Source: Hexactinellida sp. DTS-2022
Lineage: Eukaryota; Porifera; Hexactinellida
DNA: 64,000 bases
NCBI GenBank assembly: GCA_028753945.1
Contig: JAPNXP010000008.1
Coordinates: 2,294,001 to 2,358,000, forward strand
Direction: 5' to 3'
The first letter of the stretch is position 1. Each line of letters starts with the position of its first letter. Position numbers and translations under genes: made by a program. Under the pieces are notes generated by a model, which searched no databases, was not told where the DNA came from, and saw nothing but the letters and a program-made list of their open reading frames with translations. Shown piece after piece: positions 54,744 through 64,000 of this stretch.

Positions 54744-55248
54744 GTGGCGACGCCAGGATTTTTAATCAGGGGGGCTCTGGGGAAGGCATGGAGATTTCAT
54801 GGGGGGCACAATTAATATATATTTTTTAATGCTCCATTACAAGACTATAGTATAAAGTTTAAGAAATTCATAAAATTTATAGTAATAAAGTAGCTACAGC
54901 AGAAAAGGGAATTGTCGATTGGTACAGCGGTGAAGGCATTTAGAAATACTTGAAAATTTCATAATTAGAGTAAATAAAAATTCTTTCCCATTTTTATGGA
55001 TTATATAACTTTTATAGTGAATTAGTAATTACGAAATGAAAACAAATGAATTCCAATTACTATGTACTATATGCTTGCATTTTTCAAATATTCATTCTAA
55101 TTTAAAGGTACAGGGACAACATAATTGTAATTTCTATAATACAACCTCGTATAGAGGTTGTAATATCCTTATGAGGATTATATTCCTTGAGGGGGGCTCA
55201 GAGGGGGAGCTCGAGCCCCCCTTGCCCCCCCCCGTAGCGCCGCCACTG
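54744..55248. mobile_element. Probable hAT-type element, GGCGGCGCC family, 505 bp
   Basis: The ends are GTGGCGACGCCAGG and CGTAGCGCCGCCACTG, with G-rich subterminal stretches. The flank after it, GGGTTGCC, pairs with the flank left of 49906. It abuts the larger hAT element with no host DNA between. Confidence 0.65.
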
Positions 55249-55440
55249 GGGTTGCCCCACCCCATGAATGCTATTCGGACAAGCATCAAAGTTCGCCCCA
55301 AGAGATGACGGTGTTCCTTTATCCACGATACTAGGCTGTGCACCTGAATCAAACATCGCAACGGAAGGAGAATTATTCAATTAATTCGAACCACTACTCC
55401 TGAATCACTAACTTCCTGGGACTGTTATTTCATGTTAACC

Positions 55441-56349
55441 GAATTAACTTTATTTCTCGACTTGCAGTCACGGCGGTCGTGGCCTCTTTTCGGTCGTGGC
55501 CACAATGCTGACAAATTTGGTCGGGGCAACCTCGAGCAAAATGTCCTTCAGTCCCACTTATGAAACTGCCAGGGTTACGGTTTGTCCAGCCCTGGAGTTC
55601 TTAGTTCCTCGTGGATATCGTCTATTCCATTTTCTTCCAACTTGATATCGGACTGTATTTACACGTTCTTTGGGAGGTTTTGTACCTTGCCCGATAGTTT
55701 TCCCGATGTCTCTGTAATCTTCATGTACCTCACTTGGCAAACTTGCGAGCCCTTTTTCATTCACTCCATCCACTGCCCCTTCGTCATGTACTTGACATAC
55801 TCGCGAAAAGTCTCGATTACCCTTGTCCAAAGCAAATCCTTTTTCGGTAAGAGTATGTCGCACATATTCAATAAACGCGCGGACTTGTTTTGAATAAATT
55901 TCTTCCCTTTTTGCCAGCCAATCCTTCAAGGTTCCTTGAACTGGAGTAGGCATCTGAGCAACTAGTAGAGTACACTCCATGCTCAAAGGAGCATATGCGC
56001 GATCGCCATCCACTTTTAGTTGATAGAAGTAATCTTCAACCAATACGCCGGATCCCAGTCTTGGCGGCAGAGTGATACCATATCTTGCGTCCGATCAATT
56101 GCAAGGTCCAATGTTCGGAGTGTTTCAAAAGCTTAGTCAAGTACATATTCTTCTTTAACTACTTCGCGTAGAACTTCACGTTCTGCGGGTCTTCTACAGA
56201 CGTATGCAGGTAAATACTAATCGCAAATTTCTCCCTCCTTCCTGAGTCAATAGAGAGGCTACGGAAGCTCTGAAGAAATGTTCCCACTCGGTAATTGTTT
56301 GGTCCTTGAGAAGGGGAGGTATATTAAAGTTACAGAAGCCGGCTGCCAT
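55441..56349 (-). pseudogene. Gypsy 2 gag
   Basis: The minus-strand ATG (complement of 56347-56349) gives MAAGFCNFNIPPLLKDQTIT, then ASVASLLTQEGG and LPAYV-x-RR-x-AERE. This is the same pattern as the gypsy 1 gag start (IPPL...W...F.A.V..LL.EE). An open stretch, 56043-55558, follows with MVEDYFYQLKVDGDRAYAPL and a basic end. Cys-rich nucleocapsid codons lie at about 55560-55460 and lead into the protease. The shared gag shows gypsy 1 and 2 belong to one lineage. Frame breaks occur at about 56200 and 56050. Confidence 0.75.
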
Positions 56350-56373
56350 CCAAAGAAGAGTTTTTGTATCTTA

Positions 56374-56561
56374 TGTAAAATAGTGGGTAATTCTAACAAA
56401 ACGTTATAATACGTATAATTGACTAAGTAGCAAGACACAAAAACTAAGTATATGCTAGTATACTATTACTAAATACTAATTGCGAATCTCTACTATGACT
56501 ATTGTAGTAAGTGCCCACCCAAGCTGTTGTTATAACGGTGTTCCTAGCTTACTACATGACA
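56374..56561 (-). repeat. 5' LTR of gypsy 2
   Basis: The plus strand runs TGTAAAATAG to CTACATGACA. The target duplication GAGG follows at 56562. Confidence 0.9.
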
Positions 56562-56686
56562 GAGGTGTGATAAATTTTGAGTGGAATCAACTTGTTGTCT
56601 GGTGCCTAAGGTTAACCCTATATGCCATAAATCACACATGGATACCGTCCAGTTTCTTCAATCAACTCGTAACATACAAACAAATA

Positions 56687-56787
56687 CAGTGGAGCCTCCC
56701 AAAACGGACACTCCAAATAGCGGACAACCTCTAAATAACGGACAACGGTTCCGGTCCCAAGGTGTCCGAAGTTCGGAGGCTCTACTG
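56687..56787. mobile_element. Tc1/pogo-type MITE, 101 bp
   Basis: The ends CAGTGGAGCCTCC and GGAGGCTCTACTG lie between TA dinucleotides (56685-56686 and 56788-56789). It is inserted in the old Helitron. Confidence 0.85.
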
Positions 56788-56796
56788 TAGTACATA

Positions 56797-57302
56797 TCTA
56801 TACTATTAAAACACAAGCCTGGGTGGGTATATATGTCTATATATTTGTTTTCTATGTTACGAGTTGATTGAAGAAAGTGGACGGTTTCCAAATATGATTT
56901 TTAGCATAGGGGTAACTTTTGGCACCCGCCAACAGGTTGAGGTTTCCACTCAAAATTTCTCACACCTCGAGAAGTTATGACGTCATTGTCACATTTCGTT
57001 AGGTATGAAAATTCACTTAATCGCACATAATTCGCGCCCTTTAAGAGATAAAAATCTGAAAATTTTACAGAACATGTACATTAATGATGCGGACACGTTG
57101 GTTACACCAGATTGCCAATATGATAACTCATTATCGCATGATTACGTAATCATTAAAATTTCACAAAGTTAAATTCTACTATTTAGGCCTATTTATGCTT
57201 TATAATCAATATTAGGAGTATATAAACCACACGCCAACTGCGAAAAGGTTGGTGTGTGGTTGTGTTCTGCCGCGAAGCGACCTAGCAAGCGAAGCGCGCT
57301 AG
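56797..57302 (+). mobile_element. Non-autonomous Helitron, 506 bp, complete
   Basis: It begins TCTATACTATTAAAACACA and ends GCGCGCTAG. The 3' hairpin is ACGCCAACTGCG...GGTTGGTGTGTGG. It is flanked by A (56796) and T (57303). It lies inside the older Helitron in the opposite orientation. Confidence 0.9.
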
Positions 57303-57340
57303 TATATATATATACACAGGTTTGTGTTTTAATAATACGA

Positions 57341-58039
57341 ACCCTTCGGTCTCGGTCGCTTTGCGACGGTCGGCGCTACACGCCTTAATTGACGACCGCT
57401 GCGCGGCCTTACTATGCCTTGAAACTAATCATTTAGTATTATACATCTCTGTGGTGTATTAAATATATTCTTCATAAAGTCCCCTTAATAATATGCTACA
57501 CATTGTAATTTGTTTGGTTAAATCAAATCCTCCCATTTGTAGCTCAATAAATTTCTATTGCACGATAATGAAGCTCGAATCCAAATAATACTAAAAGAAA
57601 AACATGCAATAGAATATACAAATAATTGATTGGTTAGATGAATTTATTTTCAATCAATCAGATTGCAGCCTCAGAAAATAGTTCTATTATGCACATGCTA
57701 TTTATATACAAATTGAGTAAGTTAGCTGATCCATACTAATAAACCCTAGACATAGCATTCTATACATAAGGCAATGGTACGCACTCAAATTTCTGGACCA
57801 GGGATTAACTAGTATAGTCAACTAAATAGATGCAACTCAATTATTCTTCAAAATAACTAATCCAGGGTGCTTCTACTTATGTAATTGTTTTTTATAAAGG
57901 TAGTCATATACAAGACGCATATTTTTGAGATGCCACTTGGGCGAAATGACGTCACTGTATTGTCTAGTAGTCCAAATATGCCAAAACTTTGAACGCATGT
58001 AAAATGTTCAATTTCGCTTTTTAAAACAAATCGCTGTGA
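57341..58039. other. AT-rich DNA with a CTTCGGTC...GCGACGG palindromic stretch
   Basis: Short GC-rich inverted words near 57341-57410 may be another repeat end. No gene. Confidence 0.4.
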
Positions 58040-58240
58040 CTAACCCATCTAGGAGTCATTTTACATAAAATATCTCAGAATCAATTATGGAATGTTGACA
58101 CATTCCTCTGTTGCTATGGAAACGTGATTTCAATGCTTGAGGTCATATCTCGAGAAGAAATATAGTTAAAGCTTAGTCAATGGATCCAATTGATAGCCCA
58201 TCCTCAACTTCCTATTCAAAGATAATACATTTCGATGCTC
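58040..58240. repeat. Single arm related to the foldback at 18.8-19.5 kb
   Basis: The order AATGTTGACACATTCCTC, GTTGCTATGG, CAACTTCCTATTC, GATAATACATTT follows the left arm of the foldback element. No second arm is present. Confidence 0.6.
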
Positions 58241-59958
58241 CATCTCCAACCAATTTTTCGCAAAATGTGTATAACCGTTTGAATGTATATTACAATAATC
58301 ACAATTCTCAGAAAATTGGTTGGATATAGATTCCGGAAAGTTGCCGGAAAGTTGCTTACCGTGGGCCCGTATGGCCCCCGAAAAAATTCGGAGTGGTAGT
58401 AAGGCCTTAATCCCGCCTGGGCCCCTTTGACCCAGCACGCCTTTGATTATTTGGGCATTGTCATGTTATTTTCTAATTAAATTAAATATTAGATTTATTT
58501 TTTGGCATAGGGTGATGTTATTTGCATATTAATGGGAATAAAAAATACAAATAAAATCCCGTCCGCCGTCCCAATTTTCTCGAAAAATATGGATGATAAA
58601 CAAGTAATTTATTTTATGTGGCCTTAGTTTAGTTACCTTATATACTCGAATAGTAGCCGCCCTCGGATAATTGTCCCCCGAAGAAGCAATTTAAAAATTT
58701 ACCGCTGCCCGGAGAAAACATCTATTTCAAATGCAAGTCTTAATACGATTATCAACCGACTACATGTTTTGAATAAATTATAATAAAATGTAATATTCTC
58801 GAAATTTCTTAAGATTTTTGCCCCAAAAATGGCGTAAAACATTGATCGCCAAGGCTCGCATACGTGTAAATACTGTAGTTTATTTGTGAGAGAAACCAAA
58901 TTTTATAATAATTTGTTAACAATCTAGTGTTTTCAAGCTACATTACTGTTTTCTTGGACGAAATGTCCTCGACGAAATGCCTGTCGACGAAGTGTCAGCC
59001 ATTCAAATACAATGTAGGTCATTGTAGAGTATACAAGTCTCCAACATAGTACTTAACAACATACTTATTATTATATTTTTCACGTACTTATTCAATCAAA
59101 ACACTAACTGAGTTCTACTCAATGTTTTCTAGAGTTCGTATTAAAACCGAATTTAAATGAATAAATATTATTTCGAAGGGAATAGAAATTGGTACGTCTT
59201 TCCGAGGTTCGTCTTTTCCGAATACGTATTTACCGAATCATTTATAATGGATTTGATAGGAAAGAAATCAATTATTAGAGAAAATGACCTATTATCCGAG
59301 AGCACGAAAACATCATTTTTTGTTTAAATGCTCATTTATAATGGAAAAAAGTAAGAACAAAATCTAGATTCCTATACAAACATGTCTCCCCTTTAAGGCG
59401 ATGTGATTTTTGCCCAAATTCAATAGTGGAAAGGGGCTCAAATTTCAGTTTGATCTGTGCTCAGTTGAATACTGCGCCAACTTCACACGTTGCGATTTAT
59501 TTGAATACTGGAGCGAAATTGACTGAGTATAGGACATGTACGTATCATTCAGATCACCTTTTTCCTTTACTAGTAGAACACTTAATGAGCCCATTATCTA
59601 TTTAATACACTTCGCTTAAACAATATTATACTATTTTGTAATAGTACAATTCGAACATGAATAATGGTCACCTATGTTCGCCTCTAAATAGCTTTCTCTA
59701 AATAACGGCTGACAGAAGCACTCCCCTCAGATTTCCAATTTTAGACGAGTCTTTGTACCGAGCTAACCTACATATCTCGGCCTTTGGTACCTTTTTGATT
59801 CTTGATGGCCTACTTTGTTCCAATGTTATAAGTTTTGATTTACTTAATATTAATTTTTAATTTAATCATCATTTATTGCCTGTTTCATTTTTTTCTTTGT
59901 CCAGGCTCGTCAATTGTGTATTCAAATATCAGTAATGTGTATCCTTAGATAATTTCAA
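58241..59958. other. AT-rich DNA, nothing certain
   Basis: GACGAAATG words near 58958-59000 match the repeat at 1444. No gene was recognised. Confidence 0.45.
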
Positions 59959-60184
59959 TTTATGACAGTAACTCAGTGAGCGAAATATCAGTTTTATCTG
60001 ATGAAATTTCTTCTCTTGAGAAAGAATCAAACATTCTACAATGTAAGATGAGAATCTCTGAGAATAAAATGACTACTCTCAAAAATCTGTCTTCATTCCT
60101 TGATTTGCAATTTCCTGCTATTGGCCCTCAGAAGCCTTTTTTAGATCAGTTGAAAAAGAATCTCTTGAAAAATACAAGTTCTCA
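59959..60184 (+). CDS. Candidate coiled-coil exon, possibly of the DUF4140/DUF4139 gene
   Basis: An acceptor-like TTTATGACAG precedes an open stretch. It reads SVSEISVLSDEISSLEKESN, then a heptad-like K-M-R-I-S-E-N-K-M-T-T-L-K segment, up to AAGTTCTCAG|GTATTT, a good donor at 60184/60185. In F37C4.5-like proteins the DUF4140 domain is followed by just such a coiled coil (EI..LE.E...L). Strand and order agree with the exon at 14639, but the acceptor phase does not match the donor at 14887, so another exon would be needed or the link is wrong. It might instead be an exon of an unrelated gene. Confidence 0.35.
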
Positions 60185-60344
60185 GGTATTTGTTTCAATA
60201 TTATTCACATGTTCCTCAACTTTGTTTAATAGTAGCTGTTTTTGCCTTATTAAGACGCTTCTATGTAATCATTGAGGTGCACATACAATCTGCTTGTTTC
60301 ATATGTGAAATTCTCATTTATATGATAGTCTCACATTTTAAGAT

Positions 60345-60640
60345 TCTCAAAATGACTTTCGAAATTTTGTGGTGGTTAATTGTTGCACCACCTCACTTTT
60401 TCTGGTGGCTTGAGAATAAACAATGGCCGGTTTAATAAACCACTGCTCTCTTAAAAAACTTCTGATCCCGTAAAACAACACTAATATTAATAACAAATTA
60501 TGCAACAAAAATATGATCTACACAAAGCAAAATGATTCACATTTTATGCTGGATTAATTATGCCAACCACTAATGGCAAAATTTGGTGGCTTAAGAAATA
60601 TCTTTGGAGGCTAACGCCACCAAACCACCTAATTTGTCGC
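60345..60640. repeat. GCCACCAAA-type repeat, copy 2
   Basis: This is a reverse-oriented copy of 53812-54075, ending CCACCAAACCACCTAATTTG. The interior (AACACTAATATTAATAACAA) is shared. Confidence 0.65.
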
Positions 60641-60662
60641 GTACTATTTCGCACCCCCTCAA

Positions 60663-61147
60663 TCTATACTTTTAAAACACAGGGCTTGGTGTGTGTATAT
60701 GTATATGTGTATATATTTGTTTGTATGTTATGAGTTGATTGAAGAAACTGGACGGTTTCCAAATTAGATTTTTGGATTATAGGGATAACTTTTTGCACCC
60801 GCCAACAAGCTGAGGTTTCTACTCAGAATTTCTCACACCTCGAAAAGTTATGACGTCATTGTCACATTTCGAGAACCCTGAAAATTCACTTAATCGCACA
60901 TAATTTGCGCCCTCTAAGAGATAAAAATCTGAAAATTTAATGGAACATATACATTAATGATGCGGACACGGTGGTCTCACCAGATCACCAATATGCTTAC
61001 TCATTATCGCATGATGACGTAATCATTAAATTTCACGTTACGCTTTATAATCAATATTAGGAGTATATAAACCACACACCAACCGCGAAGCGGTTGGTGT
61101 GTGGTTGTGTTCTTCCGCGAAGCGACTTAGCAAGCGAAGCGCGCTAG
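60663..61147 (+). mobile_element. Non-autonomous Helitron, 485 bp, complete
   Basis: It begins TCTATACTTTTAAAACACA and ends AAGCGCGCTAG. The hairpin ACCAACCGCGAAGCGGTTGGT lies 40 bp before the end. It lies between A (60662) and T (61148). The inside matches 35064 and 56797. Confidence 0.92.
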
Positions 61148-61390
61148 TGAGATATAAATCTGAAAATTTAATGCTTCATATACATTGATGTTTCACCATG
61201 TTGATCACGTTTATCATCATGGTGCTTAGCCATTATTGAATCATGATATAATCATAAAAATATCTTATTATTAGATTACATTATTTTAAGTAGCGATAAT
61301 TAGCGTTATAAGTTTCACACCACGCAACAACCGCTTCTCTTTTGATGTGTTGTTGTTTCTTTCGCGAAACGCCTATTATCGTAGTGTGAT
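61148..61390 (+). mobile_element. Decayed Helitron 3' half directly after a complete copy
   Basis: It starts with GAGATATAAATCTGAAAATT, the interior motif of the same family, and ends with a diverged hairpin, CAACAACCGC...GTGTTGTTG, and a TCGCGAAACGCC stretch. The complete Helitron appears to have inserted inside this older one. Confidence 0.65.
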
Positions 61391-62566
61391 AGTTCTAGAT
61401 ATGGTAGGAAAATAGTTGAATAATTTTGAGTTAAAGGTACACTCAGATCTGTTTATTATGGACAAATTTTTGTCTGCTTAATTTAAAAACTTTAGTTTGA
61501 ACAAGCCTGATGGTCCAAATTTAACTGCTTGCATATTGTTTGTATTAAGTTGAGTTTGCTTATTTCTGAATCTATCTACTACGAACAAAATTTTGATCCC
61601 ATGAATTTACTTAATAATATATAGTACCTGACTTTATTAGCTTATATTGAAATTATACATTGATGTATTATTAACGTTAAGGAAGTAACCTATTAAGGAT
61701 AGATGTGTAGCTTGTGTTTTGCGTATTTTTCGTTTGAGTTCCTTTAACTACTGAAACCATGAATATTATATCAATTGTCGTATTTTGAGTGCAACTGCGA
61801 CTTATTTTGAGTACTGTAACGTATGATTTAAATCACTAATTTATTTCTGTTACTTTGTAAGTGCATATCTGTTTTTTGTCATTTTGATTTGGTTATTTTG
61901 AAACAAGCCCCAATTTCTATATCGATTTCTTTATATTTTTAACCATCTAGATTCATTTCTCTTGTATTAATTTTGGGTTGAGCGGCAGTTCAACAGTATA
62001 ATTATTTTCGGGTCTGTCGTCTGCAATTTGTATATGAGTATGTTAAATGATTTATGAGGGCATCGACCGCTCCAGTCGACCCGGGACATTTGCCATATAC
62101 TCCATGCTAGATTTATCTTCAGGTTCGAGTTCGATAGTCTCAAACTTGGTTTCATATATAAGTTTGTCTTAATCGGTCATTTCTGTTTTAATTAATTATT
62201 TATTGATTAAGCAGCATCTGGAAATCCAGCCAATTCAAACTTATTGCATACAAATGCAGTTTAAACCGCTTTTACCATTTCTTTCCTCAAGATAAAATAA
62301 GAAATTACGAAAGTAAGAAAAAATGTACAGCTCACAGACTAAGTTACTATAGACTATTCACTGATTGATTTTCCATTACCATGGATCACTTCAAGTATAT
62401 TTTGTAAACCACCCACAATATTTGAGTACAAGTTTACTAACTTTCAGTCTAGATCAATTTCTTTTCTACACATTTTTGTGGCTTTCTAATTACCACACCA
62501 CTTACTCTTATCTTCTACTCTTTATTTAATTTTTCTTTCCTTTTTTTATTTACTAGAATCATACCA
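61391..62566. other. AT-rich DNA, nothing recognised
   Basis: The TACCATGGATCACTTCAAG near 62380 resembles the left subterminal repeat of P element 2 and probably marks the start of P copy 3. Confidence 0.45.
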
Positions 62567-62990
62567 AGCAGGTATAGTGTTGCTAATTGTACTTCTAATT
62601 ATGATGGTATTAAATATACTCCTATTTTTGAGATGTTGCATCACTGGCCAATGGTGTACAAGAACAAGATGATTGGAAAAAGTTTTTACATCGGGATGAT
62701 GTCTGACAATTGAACAGAATTTTCTTCTGAGCTAAACATTTAGTGAGCAGGACCAGTTACTTTAGGTTGCAATTCCTCAAGGCGATGGTTCTATCAATAA
62801 GTTTTCCCGTAAGCCTGGTATTCGAAAGGGTGCTAAGCCTATTATTATAGTACCAAATTGCCCATCTTACCACAGTGGTTTTTTTGGACCATTCACAGGA
62901 ATTAGGTATTTCCAGGGCAGATAGACCTATCAATTGTATTATATACCATTGGGTTATCAATACTTGTGAATCTATTTATGCACTCAGAAA
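62567..62990 (+). pseudogene. P-element THAP-domain remnant, copy 3
   Basis: The first frame reads RYSVANCTSNYDGIKYTPIF (C-x-x-N-C type start of the THAP finger) and EMLHHWP, as in copy 2 (CSVANCSSNY...YTPVFELLNHW). The C-x2-H segment (AKHF-like) follows in another frame near 62735, then a basic PGIRKGAKP-type stretch near 62830 and NCPSY. Frame breaks and stops end it. No catalytic part follows before the window ends. It is the most diverged of the three P copies in the domain they share. Confidence 0.72.
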
Positions 62991-63601
62991 ATTAGTACGG
63001 CTTCTTATTTTAAAGTTATTATGTCATACAATTTTTAGACGCCCATAGTTTCCACAAATATTTGCTAAATTAGTATTTTCAAATAAACTAGAGCGAATTC
63101 ATTTGTATGCAACTCTAAATATATTCACTTGATAATGTAATTCAGAAGCCTAGGCCAGTTAGATACCCAGCTTTTTTAACTTCAACGATTCGACCAGTTT
63201 TTCTGTATCCAATTTTGGCATTTGTTGACCCTTGCATTTTATATTCCATTACAGCAACCCTCATCGATTCCTTGCTTGAAAGGTAATCCCACGCTTCTAA
63301 ATTATTCAATTTAGTTTACTAATTGATGAAATTTATACTAAAAATTAATATCTTTCTATCTAATTTTCAAAACCTCCGTATATAGACAAGTAGATTTTGT
63401 TTTGCGCGGGGTTGCTCAGGATCAGAAAGCGGTTAAAACAATAGTTTATTAGGTCATTATAAGATAAAAACGTGTCTGGGTTGACACCACTTGACACCAC
63501 CACAAAACTAGGTACCTCCTAAAAGGTATATATCTGTCCGGATTTTTTGTTGAATCATATTTTGTAATGATCCACTACACCTAGAGTTTACATGATATAT
63601 A
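62991..63601. other. AT-rich DNA, nothing recognised
   Basis: No supported feature. Confidence 0.45.
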
Positions 63602-63839
63602 CCATATTTCCTCGAATAAGCGCCGAAGCTCTTATTGTTTTCGTGAGCCAAAAAATCGTGAATTTTTGTGAAAAATCCAGAATTTATTATTTATCTCAGT
63701 TCTAATGGTTTCCACCAAAAGTTTAGCTATCGAAGTTGCCAAAATCAATGGATTTCAATACAGTGATCAACTAATGTCTTTAAATTTTATCATACCAATG
63801 TCATTTTGATTGACCCGGCGCTTATTCGGGGAAATACGG
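63602..63839. mobile_element. Tc1/mariner-type MITE, TTTCCCCGAATAAGCGCC family, copy 2
   Basis: The ends CCATATTTCCTCGAATAAGC and GCTTATTCGGGGAAATACGG lie between TA dinucleotides (63600-63601 and 63840-63841). It matches 15065-15289 in reverse. Confidence 0.82.
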
Positions 63840-64000
63840 TATTTGAAATTAACTATTTTAGGATTATCTAAGCCTAATGTGCAATAATATATATTGAAAG
63901 TGTTAGGTTATAGTGAAAGAAGCTTACCGAGAATATGAGCATGATCTGAAGCATAATAAACTACAAAATTCTAAAAAGTAAATGATTCTGTTGTGTGATG

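Larger units (their letters stand above)
49680..55440 (-). pseudogene. Gypsy 2 protease, split by a 5.3-kb insertion
   Basis: The catalytic half lies at 55380-55249 on the minus strand (VAMFDSGAQPSIVD, then NSIHGVG). The second half lies at 49905-49680 (HEFKILDS, STIILGGDFLSQF, STEFDW). The two halves join in frame when 49906-55248 and one copy of the flank are removed. This shows the protease was whole before the hAT complex entered. A stop is present in the second half. Confidence 0.8.
44525..56561 (-). mobile_element. Gypsy LTR retrotransposon 2, minus strand, invaded by other elements
   Basis: LTRs at 44525-44707 (183 bp) and 56374-56561 (188 bp) start TG and end CA. The 4-bp duplication is GAGG (44521-44524 and 56562-56565). 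Between them, on the minus strand, lie gag, protease, reverse transcriptase, RNase H and integrase. The total of 12 kb includes about 6 kb of later insertions: a hAT complex in the protease, and MITEs in reverse transcriptase and integrase. The LTRs differ by more than those of gypsy 1, so it is older. The leader between the 5' LTR and the gag ATG is only about 25 bp. Confidence 0.9.
44284..57340 (-). mobile_element. Old non-autonomous Helitron, shell of a nested insertion cluster
   Basis: The left piece (44284-44524) and the right pieces (56562-56686, 56788-56796 and 57303-57340) together match the 35064-35611 Helitron in the same reverse orientation. The reading GTCGAGGTGTGA is continuous across the gypsy insertion. 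The 5' end is TCGTATTATTAAAACACA read on the minus strand (57340). The 3' hairpin end is lost on the left. Gypsy 2, a pogo MITE and a younger Helitron lie inside it. Confidence 0.82.

Noticed and set aside
1-64000. tRNA or rRNA genes
   Set aside because: I looked for TTCRANNC-type B boxes with cloverleaf potential and for rRNA core words and found none I could support.

Overview
The window is nuclear DNA of an invertebrate animal, AT-rich and gene-poor. The evidence is spliced-gene style exons, THAP-domain P elements, Helitrons, hAT, Tc1/pogo, piggyBac-like and MULE elements, CR1/L2-type LINEs, gypsy LTR elements and a Transib/RAG1-like transposon. I see no bacterial operons, tRNA, rRNA or CRISPR array. 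I do not commit to a phylum.

The outstanding object is a structurally complete DNA transposon of the Transib/RAG1 group at 27789-31114. It has one uninterrupted 717-residue transposase with DDE residues, the C2/H2 zinc site and a C-terminal CCHC tail. Its 12-bp terminal inverted repeats start with CACAGTG, the exact V(D)J heptamer, and it is flanked by a perfect 5-bp duplication, CTGTT. Inside the two ends a second conserved block (TGGYAGGGAATAGA) lies 10 bp further in at the 3' end than at the 5' end. This one-helical-turn asymmetry resembles 12/23 signals. No RAG2-like ORF accompanies it.

Layout. 0-8.4 kb: decayed hAT (ZBED5-type) and spliced integrase pseudogenes, a THAP scrap and a LINE 3' end, cut up by MITEs with clear target duplications. 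10-12 kb: a decayed P element. 14.6 kb: the best host-gene candidate, a first coding exon of a DUF4140/DUF4139 (F37C4.5-like) protein; a coiled-coil exon at 59.96 kb could be a later exon, which would make the 45 kb between them an intron. 15-22 kb: MITEs and a long foldback. 22.3-26.6 kb: a 4.3-kb gypsy element (142-bp LTRs, GTTG duplication) inside a hAT-like MITE. 27.3-31.1 kb: a MULE pseudogene interrupted by the Transib element. 32.3-33.7 kb: a second LINE. 35-43.6 kb: a decayed autonomous Helitron whose helicase part is inverted and whose N-terminus is interrupted by a P element. 44.3-57.3 kb: a deep nest in which an old non-autonomous Helitron holds a 12-kb gypsy element, which holds a hAT complex, which holds a pogo-like element, which holds a hAT element, which holds three MITEs. 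60-64 kb: Helitron copies, a third P-element fragment and a MITE.

Almost all other coding matter is relic transposon sequence with stops and frameshifts. The Transib ORF is the only long intact gene, which suggests recent arrival.
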